Below, in pieces: positions 1 to 10,935 of a stretch of DNA of 64,000 nt. The position numbers and the translations under genes were made by a program. How positions within the stretch are numbered: position 1 is the stretch's first letter; each line of letters starts with the position of its first letter. Below the pieces are notes generated by a model that did not search any database, was not told where the DNA came from, and saw nothing but the letters and a program-made list of their open reading frames with translations. The DNA is from Gerris lacustris (Eukaryota; Arthropoda; Insecta; Hemiptera; Gerridae), in NCBI GenBank assembly GCA_951217055.1, contig OX578283.1, positions 68,032,475-68,096,474 of the forward strand, given 5' to 3'.

Positions 1-655
1 AAGCATGTTCTATGTTACATAGTTTCGGTCTTAGTTTATAAATAATACACATCAGTGGTTGTAGGGCACCGATGGTCGATGCTTTGAGTTTTCTGTAATA
101 CATTTTCTCTACTTATTAGAAAATTGATTTTGTTTTTCTTTTATGTCTATTTGTACCTCAAGTCTGGTTTGTTTACAAGTGAAGTTTTACTTAGTGATAT
201 TAAGGTCACTGATTTCTTGTCGACTCGTAAGGAATGTTTCGAAATATACTTCTGTTATGTCCCCTTTGACCTTATATCAAAAGTATATATTTTTATATGG
301 CTGGCATTCAATACAAAATGACAGCTGGGAAAATAGATCTCAGTTTGCGGTATGTGAGAAGAAATATAGTTCAAGAAAAGGAATTGTGAACCGTTGAAAG
401 TATTGACAGTTGTTAATACTTGTCGTTCAACATTATATTTTTATAAAAAAAAAATCAAACTCAAATAGAATTTCGTCATTATACATGTACATAGTAATAC
501 CTACTGTATTTAAATCATAATTTTATCAATTTATTATTTAACACAATTATAAATTGTTTTAGTGTGTGTGTTACAAAATCCCCCCTAAAAAAGTTGAAAG
601 TTGAAATAACTCTATATTCAGTTTTAATCGTAAGTCTATATTTAATTCAAATATT
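1..655. other. AT-rich sequence, nothing recognised
   Basis: Mostly A+T with short stop-ridden frames. I see no motif, repeat unit or splice pattern that I can name. It lies just upstream of the copia LTR remnant. Confidence 0.5.
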
Positions 656-659
656 AAAT

Positions 660-838
660 TGAAGTTATATATCACACTTTCACATTGTCAACTCTGTATT
701 GAGGGGTTAGTTTTGTCAGTTACATAATATTATTCTTGTTCTCTTTGTGTAATACATTCATTTATACTGTTAAGGTACATTGAACGTTTTATATTCGTGT
801 AGTTAGAAGTCCCATTTTAACTAATACGTCATGTTGAA
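660..838 (+). repeat. Copia remnant, 5' LTR portion
   Basis: This stretch is a diverged direct repeat of 1788-1980. Both share, in order, an 'AACTCTGTATT' block, a 'TTAG..TGTCAG' block, 'AATACATTCAT/AATAAATTCAT', and an end near 'CATTTTAACTA/CATTATAACTA'. The two copies bracket copia pol remnants, which is the arrangement expected of LTRs. The copies differ at many positions, so the insertion is old. The outer LTR boundary is not resolved. Confidence 0.6.
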
Positions 839-840
839 TT

Positions 841-1767
841 TTAATTTACGTAGATGACATCCTAAAAGCGTCTAAATTACAGATTAAAATTACTATTAAG
901 AATAAACTTTCTGAATGTTTTGAAATGAGATAATTTCACTACACTTTAGTTATTTAATTTAAATCTAAAAATGGTAAAATTTTTCAAATGAAGTATATTG
1001 ATACAATTTTGAGTACATTTGAAATGGAGGACTGTAAACCGGTAGACACCAATTATTGGTGAACTAAAACTAGCTAAGAATACACTACAAAGCGAAGAGG
1101 ACTCTAAATTGCCACATCAATGTTTAGTAGGTTCTCAGATGTAATTATCTGTTGCTACTGACCGGATTTGTCTCATGCCGTCAGTTATTTGAGTCAGTTT
1201 TACGATTGCTTTGGAAAAGAACATTGGCTAGTGATTAAACGATTTCGCTACTTACAAGGTACCAAGAATATGATTTTTACGTTTAAGAAGACAGAACAAT
1301 CTTTTGTAGCGTACTCAGATGCTGAGTGGGTATCGTGTTCAGTATACATGCGATTCTACACTGGATAGAGTTTTTAGGCATGCTGGAGTGAATGGTGAAT
1401 GTTAGTTGGGAGTCGAGAAAGTTGAAGACCTTCGAGTTATCAGTGGTGGAACCGGAGTATAATATGGCTTTTAAGGATGCAGCGAAGAAAGCTTCATTTC
1501 AAGCTGTTCTCTTATGGCATTGGATTAATTAAAATGTTTAATAATAATTAGGTGGCTCAGCAATCAGTGACCAATTCAGTAATAAGTTCAAGGTTTAAGG
1601 ATATACTTGTAGATATTAGAGCTCATTTCATATGTGATGTTACTACCAAAGGAGATATAAAATTTTCTTATGTATCTATAGAGGAAATTGAAGCTGATGT
1701 CCTCTCAAAGTCTCTACCTCAAGAGAAACATTACAGTTTTATTCATAACTTTGGGTTGCAGCGTTGA
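841..1767 (+). pseudogene. Copia-type pol remnant (RT palm and RNase H end)
   Basis: Degraded Ty1/copia polyprotein. At 847-858 the frame reads Tyr-Val-Asp-Asp, the reverse-transcriptase catalytic box, directly after the LTR-like repeat, so gag, protease, integrase and the front of RT are missing. Downstream frames at 1168-1368 read a copia-like stretch (SHAVSYLSQF, RYLQGTKNM, YSDAEW) that leads into RNase H. A frame at 1552-1767 matches its end (a DIRAHFI block, then an EADVLSK block before the terminus). At least two frameshifts and several stops separate the pieces. The family call is firm because of motif order; the element is dead. In an active element this region would copy the RNA template and remove the RNA strand. 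Confidence 0.72.
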
Positions 1768-1787
1768 GTTATGTTAGTGAGGAAGAG

Positions 1788-1980
1788 TGTTGACTTGAAG
1801 TTACATTATCCTACTCTCACTTTTTCAACTCTGTATTAAGAGCTTAGTGAGAGTTTGTTTTTGTTAGCTCTGTCAGCTACAGTATTATTCTGTGGGAAAT
1901 AAATTCATGATATGGTTAAGTTATATCGAATGTGTTATATTCTTGCAGTTAGATGTTCCATTATAACTAGTAATAAGACA
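1788..1980 (+). repeat. Copia remnant, 3' LTR portion
   Basis: Diverged partner of 660-838. It begins about 20 bases after the last pol codons, near a TGTTGACTTGAAG block. It keeps the same block order as the upstream copy. Confidence 0.58.
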
Positions 1981-2299
1981 TGTATGTCAAGTTTTGAAAT
2001 TACAAACAAAACAAAAGTAATAATATAGAAATAGAGTGTTACCACAGATCTCCCCTCTCAAAGAAGGACTGTTTTCGGTAACTCTTGATCTCAGCTGATA
2101 AACATGCTTTCTCAAGGTCACTCCGTCGACCTCTACCGAGTAGTTGGCCTCTCCAGTTCTTTTCAGTCCTGATGTAAAATGGACTCAAAATGGAATTCAT
2201 AAGTGGAAAAATCATATGTGGTAGAAAAAGGAATATCTCCAATCCTTCTCGAACTTTGAGCAAGTAGTAGGCATTCTTTTAGTCAATAACAGTAAACTT

Positions 2300-2560
2300 T
2301 TTTTAGCAAGACAAAGTGTAACAAATGCCCTTGAACAAGGGCAGTGGTCTCTCCGTTTCGATGTGTTTATTTATGGTCACCTTAAAGTCACCACTGATTC
2401 TGATCATGCCATTCATTTTTACCTCAACGACAATAGGAGATGCCCATACCACTGGTGTAACTGATTTGTCAACCATCTCCATAATACTATTATCTACAAG
2501 GCGTTGTACTCTGCTTCTACCTGTGATCTACAGGCGAATGACCTAGGCTTGAAGAATGGA
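2300..2560 (-). pseudogene. Ty3/gypsy reverse-transcriptase fragment
   Basis: Read right to left, this contains the finger region of a gypsy RT: a VDKSVTPVVWASPIV-type block followed by a block with RISGDFKVTIN, matching the family pattern 'W-A-S-P-I-V ... R-I-C-G-D-(F/Y)-K-V-T-(V/I)-N'. The normal Cys is Ser here. The catalytic YVDD is not present downstream, so the domain is cut short. It is collinear with the protease and zinc-knuckle remnants at 2672-3221, so all three come from one decayed element. 2040-2290 carries an open frame in the same orientation but I cannot assign it. Confidence 0.68.
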
Positions 2561-2671
2561 AGTCCAACAGCAGATTTCATGCTGAACGACTGCAGTTTCC
2601 CCCTCGATTTTTCCTGTCGATTGACTAAACAGTTTGTATTTCCTCGTTAAAGCTTTGAGTATTTCCTCAAT

Positions 2672-2938
2672 TTATTTTAGTTCGCCCTTCACAGTGCAGT
2701 TCATCACTTTGTAAAGTTTAGACTCTCTAGGAAATGGTACTTTTATGGCTTTGATCCATTCAAATGCCTTTACCGATACAATTATTTCACCTACAGTCTT
2801 GAGAAGTACATACAGCTTTAAGCTGGTGGCTTCTAGCTTGCCTATCTTTTTCCAGAGCTCAGTCCCTACAACTGAAACCGAAGTACATGGGTCATAAATT
2901 ATGTCCATTCTAAGGCCTTGGATTGTAACTTCCATCAT
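2672..2938 (-). pseudogene. Gypsy aspartic-protease remnant
   Basis: An 88-residue frame contains IIYDPCTSVSVVG followed by LWKKIG. This is the retropepsin active-site neighbourhood (normally Asp-Thr-Gly-Ala-Ser-x-Ser) with the DTGA box changed to DPCT, so it could not be active. It sits between the zinc-knuckle remnant and the RT fragment, the usual gypsy order. Retropepsin would cut the Gag-Pol polyprotein. No start codon is implied; the Met is incidental. Confidence 0.6.
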
Positions 2939-2945
2939 GGCTTAA

Positions 2946-3221
2946 CTAACTGCTTCTACCGTGTCTAATTTGTTCATGATTGTTTTCTACATTGCTAGTG
3001 CTAGACATTTCCAAAGAATTGTAAATTTTCGTGTCTTTGACTTCTTGTTCATCTACCCTCCTTGTATTTGTGTTACTAGCTACCATCTTAGCTGCTATCA
3101 CTGTTCTGCCTTTTGCTATGCATGCTCTAGCAAAATACCCATGAGTGGAGCTGAGCAGACATGTCTTACTCTTAGCCGTACATGCACTGCCTCGAGGATG
3201 CAACCTATTTCTGCACCCCAA
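2946..3221 (-). pseudogene. Gypsy Gag zinc-knuckle remnant
   Basis: The frame contains a Cys-rich stretch with GYFARAC preceded by SKTC, recalling the CCHC nucleic-acid-binding knuckles at the Gag C-terminus (C-x2-C-x4-H-x4-C). The His position is Tyr and the spacing is damaged. A basic serine-rich linker follows, then the protease remnant. Assigned mainly from position and partial motif. Confidence 0.45.
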
Positions 3222-3299
3222 TCATTCCTGGCCCTGGACCAAAGTCAGTTTCTACTACCAACCTGCATAACGTTTGTTGTGCCTTCATAACAGCATAAA

Positions 3300-3980
3300 C
3301 CTAATATAATGACTTGTTATGAGGCTTGTTTTAATAACATAGCTCAAACGGAAATCATTAGAAGACTATAACTTTATCAGTAGCCCTGGCGTTGTCCCCG
3401 AATCGTGTCAAATGGCGCTGTTTTGATGATGCCCTATGCTTCGCCACAGAATGAAAGCAAATAAAGCAAGTAAAAAACTACTACAAAGCAAACAAAAAAT
3501 CCACATTTTTAGTTACATTTGGAATTTTTCCTTTCCAACATTATGTAGCGTGTACTAAAAAAAGAAAAAAAACTATTCTTTTTTAGCCACACAATGTTAA
3601 CTTTCAGTAAAAACTTTAGTACGAGAGATTAGAAATCTATTTTTAACTAAATCCGGTTTCATTCAATTCTTTGTTGCAAAACTCAGGGGGGAAAACCAGA
3701 ACTTGAATAATATATAGTTACGTTCATTCAATACGAATTCGTGTAGATTGAAAAAAAGAGCCATTGATTATTTTATGGCTTTGTGGAGGCTTTTTTTTTT
3801 TAAAAAAAAAAAAAAAGAGAAAGATTTATTTTAGATAATGTTTTTCTTTTTAGCAGCTGGTGTTAACCACGTTCATGTAGTTAGGTTTAATCCTGGTATT
3901 GATTGAATTTTGACGTAAATAAAAATGGACTATAAATAGAAATATATACTGGTACCATGTAATCAATACATGTAATAGGT
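3300..3980. other. AT-rich sequence, unassigned
   Basis: Contains homopurine and homopyrimidine runs (near 3790-3820) but no frame or repeat that I can name. Confidence 0.45.
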
Positions 3981-4095
3981 ATGTAATTAATAGGTATGTA
4001 CCTTAGGTAATAGGTATGTACCTTAGGTAATAGGTATGTACCTTAGGTAATAGGTATGTACCTAATTAATAGGTATGTAATTAATACATGTAATA
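3975..4095. repeat. Short tandem repeat, about 20-bp unit
   Basis: About five tandem copies of a unit built on 'AGGTAATAGGTATGTACCTT', degrading at both ends into 'TAATAGGTATGTAATTAATA'. The unit contains the self-complementary word GGTATGTACC, so hairpins are possible. Confidence 0.85.
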
Positions 4096-4149
4096 GGAAA
4101 CTTTTTTACTTTCTCATTTACGTAATATATATTAATTTGGACAAAGTAT

Positions 4150-4335
4150 TGTTATACGGTAAAAATTCCACTCCGTCCAACAGAGTGGTTTTTAAAAATG
4201 TATCCCGTGCAGATGCAACGATCCTATAAAATACTATACCTATTTCGATGAAATTTGGCATAACATGTTCAGAAAAAGCCAACCCCGAGAAGAAATCAAT
4301 GAATTAATTTTAGCTACAAATTTGGGAGTCCTAGA
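4150..4335 (-). repeat. Interspersed family Q, partial copy
   Basis: Shares with 24240-24690 the ordered words 'GAAATTTGGCATA', 'CATGTTCAGAAAAA' and 'TTTTAGCTACAAATTTGGG', in the opposite orientation. No CAGA tract is kept here. Confidence 0.6.
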
Positions 4336-4339
4336 AACA

Positions 4340-5225
4340 TACAAATTATCTTTTGAACATTATCTTGAAATCTTTCTTCTAAAATCTTTAAAACATTATC
4401 TTTTGTATTAATTTTAACTATACACAAATTTTGTTTATCTATATTTTAACACTTTTAAAAACTGATTAGAACCTGTTCAATTCCTGACAATGATATTATC
4501 TGAAATACCTGTAATCTGTACAGGTAAACCGGAGTGTGTGTGCTATCAAGTTAATAAATCTGCACAGTTACGATAGCACAATCGCTCCCGTTATTCTTTA
4601 TAGGTTTACCTGTCAGGTATGCCACAACATGTACAATGGCCCTGGAATGCTAATGGCAGTCGAATCGACGAGCACAGTTTGAACCTTAACCTTTTACGCT
4701 CATATGCGATGGTGATGGGTACCCCATCCTTCTGCAGTGCTTGTACTGGTTAGTAACACACCTGCTACTGTAGCGGTAGAAGTCCTATTGAGCATACACT
4801 TGTTTTCTGGCAAATTCCCGTCAAAGCTACTTCGTCGATTCGACTAACGTTTAGTAATAATAGTAGGGAATTAATTGGTTGTCACCTTACCAATAATTTA
4901 TTTGTGGTTAGATGTGACCAAATTATCTTGTTCGATATCTTACATGTGTATGACGTAGTAAATTTTCTTGTTTTACCTACTCTGGTGCTTTGGTTTGAAA
5001 GCCCGAAGATATTGACCATGAAAGTATAGGTCTTGGGTAAACAATTCCATTGGTATGCGAGTACCCAAACCAACCACCTACATAAATACTTAACTTATCC
5101 TGAAACAACTTATCCTGACACAGTAATCCTGGTATACTAATCCTGATAATTTACCGTGATACACTAATCCTGGTACATGAGGGATTTTAATCTTACATAT
5201 TTTGCTCATACTCTACTGATAATGG
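4340..5225. other. Unassigned sequence with a small inverted repeat
   Basis: An 'ACAGGTAAACC'/'GGTTTACCTGT' pair brackets about 95 bases at 4519-4613, with inner 'GTGCTATC'/'GATAGCAC'. A short 'TAATCCTGATA(C)' repeat lies at 5095-5180. No coding signal. Confidence 0.45.
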
Positions 5226-5231
5226 GTACTT

Positions 5232-5460
5232 CTTTAGATTGTTACTCCCCTATGTGTTTATAATATAAATGACTTTGACTAAATAACTATTAAGACAAAG
5301 GGATGTTCAGTCTAATGTACTTTGGGACAAAGGAATATCACACTTCCGTTTTTATAAGAGGAGTAACAGTATAAAGAAGAACATTCCGTACTCCTTCTTT
5401 AGATTGTTACTCCCCCCGGTTTTTTATAAGGGGAGTAACAATCTAAAGAAGTGCCTAATA
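5232..5460. repeat. MITE-like repeat with 'TTTAGATTGTTACTCCCC' ends
   Basis: The word CTTCTTTAGATTGTTACTCC occurs at about 5230 and 5394, and its reverse complement at about 5440. The reverse form recurs at 29627-29648. The body 'ATGACTTTGACTAAATAA..' to 'GTACTTTGGGACAA' recurs at 57085-57180. This suggests a small inverted-repeat element family. I cannot fix its ends. Confidence 0.5.
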
Positions 5461-6246
5461 ATGATACTGATTGTATTATTTCTTAGAGTAAGGTAATAAA
5501 TATTTACAATATTATTATTAAATCAAAATCCCAATCATCCACTTAAAAATTAATCATTTATTTATTGTAAAGTGACAAAGATGTTTTATAATGTTAGAAG
5601 AAAAGTCTTTCTGTAAGAAGATAAGAAAAGCTTGGTTTATGAAAATAATTACATTTACTAAAGTGCAATAATAAAGAGAAGATCTTCGGGAGAAGTGTTG
5701 GCTAGATAAGTGTCTACAAAAGAATAAGACTTGAGATAAGTGTATTAACAACTTTGTCTCTCGATGTGATGAGGGAACAATTCACCTTTGGAAATAGCCC
5801 GGTAGGCTAATGGAAAAGGGTGAATGCTTAAGGAGTTGCCCTATAGAGAAGTAATCATTGTAGGGCCCAGGAGATGTAATCATTGTAGGGCCCAGGAGAT
5901 GTAATCATTGCAGGCAACAGAATGAAAGAGAATTTAACTATAAGATTATCGGTAAATAGGCACTCAACCGCAAGTTCCTCGTAAAGAATGGTAAATTTAA
6001 TAAAATAAAGATCCACGGGCTTGAAGCTTTACGAGAAAACTGTTAATTCAACATTGTTTGCGCCGTTGAGAGAGATTTAAATCCGTGTAGAAATATTTAA
6101 CTACGAGAATACAAAATGCTCTTGATTCGTTTCGCCACTGATATATCGATCCCTTAGGACAAGAGAAGGGCGGATCGATATGTCATTTCGTTACTCCCGT
6201 TAGTAATACCATTAGTAATACCGTTAGTAATTTCCACTCCATCCAA

Positions 6247-6483
6247 TCGAAGATCCTAAGAAGAATAGCTGACGCCTCCTTCTATGTTTCTAATTTCGTC
6301 CTTCATAATGACCTCAAAGTACCTTTTGTCCGTGAACTAGCCATTTCCAGATATAAATCCTTCCATGACTCCCTTTCCGACCATTCTAATCCACTAGTCC
6401 ACAGTCTGTTTTCCCGGTCCATTCCTGACAATCCTCCCAGACGCCTAAAGAGGCAGTGGCCACGTGACCTCTTAGACAACTAA
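6247..6483 (+). pseudogene. Jockey-type LINE ORF2 C-terminus (in unit 1)
   Basis: A 78-codon open frame that ends in TAA. It resembles the thumb and C-terminal part of jockey-clade reverse transcriptases: an 'SKILRRIADASFYVSN' block (family pattern QSKxLRxIxxAPWYVxN), then LHNDLKVPFVRELA, and a basic end RRLKRQWPRD. The same ending occurs in the element at 15844-16262, so both belong to one family. The 5' side is truncated, and the frame begins abruptly after 'TTAGTAATTTCCACTCC'. A 3' UTR follows with AATAAAA and an A-rich tail ending near 6693. The segment lacks the catalytic domain. Confidence 0.75.
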
Positions 6484-6734
6484 ACTATGTTTATTTCAAT
6501 TTAAATTTCATAATTTTATTTATGTTTAATATTTCAAACACATAAATCTGTCTCAAATCAGTAAGTGCTATCACTGAATAGTTCCTTACATCATGTTTTT
6601 TTCAAGTTACTAATTCTCACATCTGTATTGCTTATAAAAATAATGTATTGTAGTTGCAGTAATCTAATAAAATTAAAAAAACAAACAAAAAAACGTTAGT
6701 TGCATCGATAACTCAGAGGCGAGAGGTCACCCCG

Positions 6735-7720
6735 CTTCCGCTCCACTTCCGCTCTACTGCCACTCTACTTCCGCTCTACTTCCGCTCCACTTCCACTCTA
6801 CTTCTACTCTACTTCCGCTCCCCTTCCACTCTACTTCCGCTCCACTTCCACTCTACTTCCACTCTACTTCCGCTCCACTTCCACTCTACTTCCACTCTAC
6901 TTCTACTCTACTTCCGCTCTACTTCCGCTCCACTTCCACTCTAATTCCACTCAACTTCCGCTCTACTTCCGCTCCCCTTCCACTCTACTTCTACTCTACT
7001 TCTACGCTACTTCCGCTCTACTTCCGCTGCACTTCCGCTCTACTTCTACTCTACTTCTACTCTACTTCCGCTCTACTTCCACTCTACTTCTACTCTACTT
7101 CCGCTCTACTTCCGCTCCACTTCCACTCTACTTCCACTCTACTTCTACTCTACTTCCGCTCTACTTCCACTCTACTTCTACTCTACTTCCGCTCCACTTC
7201 CACTCTACTTCCACTCTACTTCTACTCTACTTCCGCTCTACTTCCGCTCCACTTCCACTCTAATTCCACTCAACTTTCGCTCTACTTCCGCTCCACTTCC
7301 ACTCTACTTCTACTCTACTTCCGCTCCCCTTCCACTCTACTTCCGCTCCACTTCCACTCTACTTCCACTCTACTTCCGCTCCACTTCCACTCTACTTCCA
7401 CTCTACTTCTACTCTACTTCCGCTCTACTTCCGCTCCACTTCCACTCTAATTCTACTCAACTTCCGCTCTACTTCCGCTCCACTTCCACTCTACTTCCAC
7501 TCCCCTTCCACTCTACTTCCGCTCCACTTCCACTCTACTTACACTCTACTTCCGCTCCACTTCCCCTCTACTTCCACTCTACTTCTACTCTACTTCCGCT
7601 CTACTTCCGCTCCACTTCCACTCTACTTCCGCTCCACTTTTGATCTACTTCCACTCCACTTCCGCTCTACTCCCGCTCCACTTTTGCTCTACTTCCGCTT
7701 CACTTCCGATTTACTTCCAC
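6735..7720. repeat. 11-bp minisatellite, array 1
   Basis: About 90 tandem copies of an 11-bp unit of the type 'CTTCC(G/A)CTCTA', with variants CTTCTACTCTA and CTTCCGCTCCA, plus a few 'CCCCTT' junctions. One strand is strongly pyrimidine-rich. Variant order is repeated in blocks, which indicates growth by block duplication. It starts about 40 bases after the LINE A-tail. Confidence 0.95.
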
Positions 7721-7733
7721 CAAACCTAAACGG

Positions 7734-7774
7734 CAGGTATACGGATGGTGAACCTTTCGCCGTCCGTATACCTG
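7734..7774. repeat. Short inverted repeat after minisatellite 1
   Basis: 'CAGGTATACGGATGG' and 'CCGTCCGTATACCTG' form 15-base arms with one mismatch around an 11-base loop. An identical structure follows array 2 at 10675-10715. Confidence 0.85.
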
Positions 7775-7888
7775 AGGGCACCACCCGATAAGTATCTTTA
7801 TCATTTACTTTTACATTCAGTTAGAGTACATTACACATACATTCAAATAAACATTCAGATAGGCTTTATTTTCCCGTTTTATTTTTCC

Positions 7889-7994
7889 GCCAGGTGAATA
7901 CCGATACCCGGGCGTTACAGAGTAAATGAGTATAATGTACCTGGGCATTATACTCATTTACTCTGTAACGCCCGGGTATCGGTATTCACCTGGC
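7889..7994. repeat. Perfect 49-bp-arm hairpin, copy 1
   Basis: Arms 7889-7937 and 7946-7994 are exact reverse complements (49/49 by base-by-base reading) around an 8-base loop TACCTGGG. Outer ends are GCCAGGTGAATACC and GGTATTCACCTGGC. Such an arm length without mismatch means very recent formation or active correction. It could be the end of a fold-back element or a replication-linked structure; no protein is associated. Confidence 0.93.
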
Positions 7995-8149
7995 AAGCAT
8001 AGTACCAAGTAACATTTCTTTTTGTCTCCAAATTTCTTATTTACCGTATCCTACAGTCCACACGCTCACTTTATTCCCGTCCCGTTTAAAACCGCTGGCT
8101 TAAGCCCAACAAAACATTAACAAAAGAAAAATAAGAATTTTTTGATTTA

Positions 8150-8360
8150 AGTAATACCATGGGATATAGTGTGCAAAAAAGTGAAGTGACTAACATCAAG
8201 CTAGAATTTTATATATGAGCAAATATTTTGGTGCCTTTTAAGAATATGTGGTCGGCTAAATTTGTCTGCGGGACATAGCTTGGCAATAATACGCATTTGA
8301 AAAAAACAAAAAAAGGAGAGAGCGGTCATGTTCATGTTTGTGTGGAAAAGTGACGAAGTT
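8150..8360 (+). repeat. Interspersed family T fragment (in unit 1)
   Basis: Contains 'GTGTGCAAAAAAGTG', 'CTAACATCAAGCTAGAATTTT' with small changes elsewhere, and 'GTCTGCGGGACATAGCTTGG'. The same ordered words appear at 15735-15845 and, inverted, at 44580-44765. Confidence 0.65.
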
Positions 8361-9143
8361 TTCGTTTTTCTATTACTTTTCTTAAAATAAAATTAAACGA
8401 ATAAAAACTTGTTTTTCAAATTGTTTTTATTGTTTAAATTAAACCATGTTATAAAGAATGTAACCAGTCTGAAGAAGCTCTAAGTAAGGGCGAATTATAG
8501 CTGCATTTTTTAAAAGGGAAATGAGAAAAGAGTGATTTATTTACTTTCAACCCTTAAATAGACCAAATGAAAATATATATCAATATAGTTTTCAATACAA
8601 TAAATAAATAAATAAGGGTTCACCACCAGCAAAAATTTTTATCAACTTAAAGTTCTCTCGATGTGATGAGGGAACAATTCACCTTTGGAAATAGCCCGGT
8701 AGGCTAATGGAAAAGGGTGAATGCTTAAGGAGTTGCCCTATAGAGAAGTAATCATTGTAGGGCCCAGGAGATGTAATCATTGTAGGGCCCAGGAGATGTA
8801 ATCATTGCAGGCAACAGAATGAAAGAGAATTTAACTATAAGATTATCGGTAAATAGGCACTCAACCGCAAGTTCCTCGTAAAGAATGGTAAATTTAATAA
8901 AATAAAGATCCACGGGCTTGAAGCTTTACGAGAAAACTGTTAATTCAACATTGTTTGCGCCGTTGAGAGAGATTTAAATCCGTGTAGAAATATTTAACTA
9001 CGAGAATACAAAATGCTCTTGATTCGTTTCGCCACTGATATATCGATCCCTTAGGACAAGAGAAGGGCGGATCGATATGTCATTTCGTTACTCCCGTTAG
9101 TAATACCATTAGTAATACCGTTAGTAATTTCCACTCCATCCAA

Positions 9144-9380
9144 TCGAAGATCCTAAGAAGAATAGCTGACGCCTCCTTCTATGTTTCTAATTTCGTCCTT
9201 CATAATGACCTCAAAGTACCTTTTGTCCGTGAACTAGCCATTTCCAGATATAAATCCTTCCATGACTCCCTTTCCGACCATTCTAATCCACTAGTCCACA
9301 GTCTGTTTTCCCGGTCCATTCCTGACAATCCTCCCAGACGCCTAAAGAGGCAGTGGCCACGTGACCTCTTAGACAACTAA
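9144..9380 (+). pseudogene. Jockey-type LINE ORF2 C-terminus (in unit 2)
   Basis: Same 78-codon fragment as at 6247-6483, with the same TAA stop. It is followed by the same 3' UTR and an A-rich tail ending near 9590. It was duplicated with the unit rather than inserted independently. Confidence 0.75.
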
Positions 9381-9631
9381 ACTATGTTTATTTCAATTTA
9401 AATTTCATAATTTTATTTATGTTTAATATTTCAAACACATAAATCTGTCTCAAATCAGTAAGTGCTATCACTGAATAGTTCCTTACATCATGTTTTTTTC
9501 AAGTTACTAATTCTCACATCTGTATTGCTTATAAAAATAATGTATTGTAGTTGCAGTAATCTAATAAAATTAAAAAAACAAACAAAAAAACGTTAGTTGC
9601 ATCGATAACTCAGAGGCGAGAGGTCACCCCG

Positions 9632-10660
9632 CTTCCGCTCCACTTCCGCTCTACTGCCACTCTACTTCCGCTCTACTTCCGCTCCACTTCCCTTCTACTT
9701 CTACTCTACTTCCGCTCCCCTTCCACTCTACTTCCGCTCCACTTCCACTCTACTTCCACTCTACTTCCGCTCCACTTCCACTCTACTTCCACTCTACTTC
9801 TACTCTACTTCCGCTCTACTTCCGCTCCACTTCCACTCTAATTCCACTCAACTTCCGCTCTACTTCCGCTCCCCTTCCACTCTACTTCTACTCTACTTCT
9901 ACGCTACTTCCGCTCTACTTCCGCTGCACTTCCGCTCTACTTCTACTCTACTTCTACTCTACTTCCGCTCTACTTCCACTCTACTTCTACTCTACTTCCG
10001 CTCTACTTCCGCTCCACTTCCACTCTACTTCCACTCTACTTCTACTCTACTTCCGCTCTACTTCCACTCTACTTCTACTCTACTTCCGCTCCACTTCCAC
10101 TCTACTTCCACTCTACTTCTACTCTACTTCCGCTCTACTTCCGCTCCACTTCCACTCTAATTCCACTCAACTTTCGCTCTACTTCCGCTCCACTTCCACT
10201 CTACTTCTACTCTACTTCTACTCTACTTCCGCTCCACTTCCACTCTACTTCTACTCTACTTCCGCTCCCCTTCCACTCTACTTCCGCTCCACTTCCACTC
10301 TACTTCCACTCTACTTCCGCTCCACTTCCACTCTACTTCCACTCTACTTCTACTCTACTTCCGCTCTACTTCCGCTCCACTTCCACTCTAATTCTACTCA
10401 ACTTCCGCTCTACTTCCGCTCCACTTCCACTCTACTTCCACTCCCCTTCCACTCTACTTCCGCTCCACTTCCACTCTACTTACACTCTACTTCCGCTCCA
10501 CTTCCCCTCTACTTCCACTCTACTTCTACTCTACTTCCGCTCTACTTCCGCTCCACTTCCACTCTACTTCCGCTCCACTTTTGATCTACTTCCACTCCAC
10601 TTCCGCTCTACTCCCGCTCCACTTTTGCTCTACTTCCGCTTCACTTCCGATTTACTTCCA
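9632..10660. repeat. 11-bp minisatellite, array 2
   Basis: Same repeat as array 1 but 44 bases (four units) longer. It shows local rearrangement, for example a 'CTTCCCTTCTA' near 9688 that is absent from array 1. Confidence 0.95.
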
Positions 10661-10674
10661 CCAAACCTAAACGG

Positions 10675-10715
10675 CAGGTATACGGATGGTGAACCTTTCG
10701 CCGTCCGTATACCTG
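10675..10715. repeat. Short inverted repeat after minisatellite 2
   Basis: Copy of the 15-base-arm structure at 7734-7774. Confidence 0.85.
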
Positions 10716-10829
10716 AGGGCACCACCCGATAAGTATCTTTATCATTTACTTTTACATTCAGTTAGAGTACATTACACATACATTCAAATAAACATTCAGA
10801 TAGGCTTTATTTTCCCGTTTTATTTTTCC

Positions 10830-10935
10830 GCCAGGTGAATACCGATACCCGGGCGTTACAGAGTAAATGAGTATAATGTACCTGGGCATTATACTCATTT
10901 ACTCTGTAACGCCCGGGTATCGGTATTCACCTGGC
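10830..10935. repeat. Perfect 49-bp-arm hairpin, copy 2
   Basis: Identical to 7889-7994: arms 10830-10878 and 10887-10935 around TACCTGGG. Confidence 0.93.

Larger units (their letters stand above)
5757..8653. repeat. 2.9-kb composite unit, copy 1 of a direct tandem pair
   Basis: This 2897-bp block starts TCTCTCGATGTGATGAGG and ends AACTTAAAGT. It is followed without a gap by a second copy at 8654-11594. Each copy holds, in order: two or three 'GTAATCATTG(T/C)AGG' repeats, a jockey LINE tail, an 11-bp minisatellite, two hairpins and a family-T fragment. The copies are nearly identical: I noticed only a few single-base changes (for example near 8130/11070 and 8490/11430) outside the minisatellite. 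I saw no target duplication at the outer ends. Confidence 0.92.

Noticed and set aside
3975..4095. CRISPR-like or iteron array
   Set aside because: Simple 20-bp tandem repeat with no spacers and no replication gene nearby.
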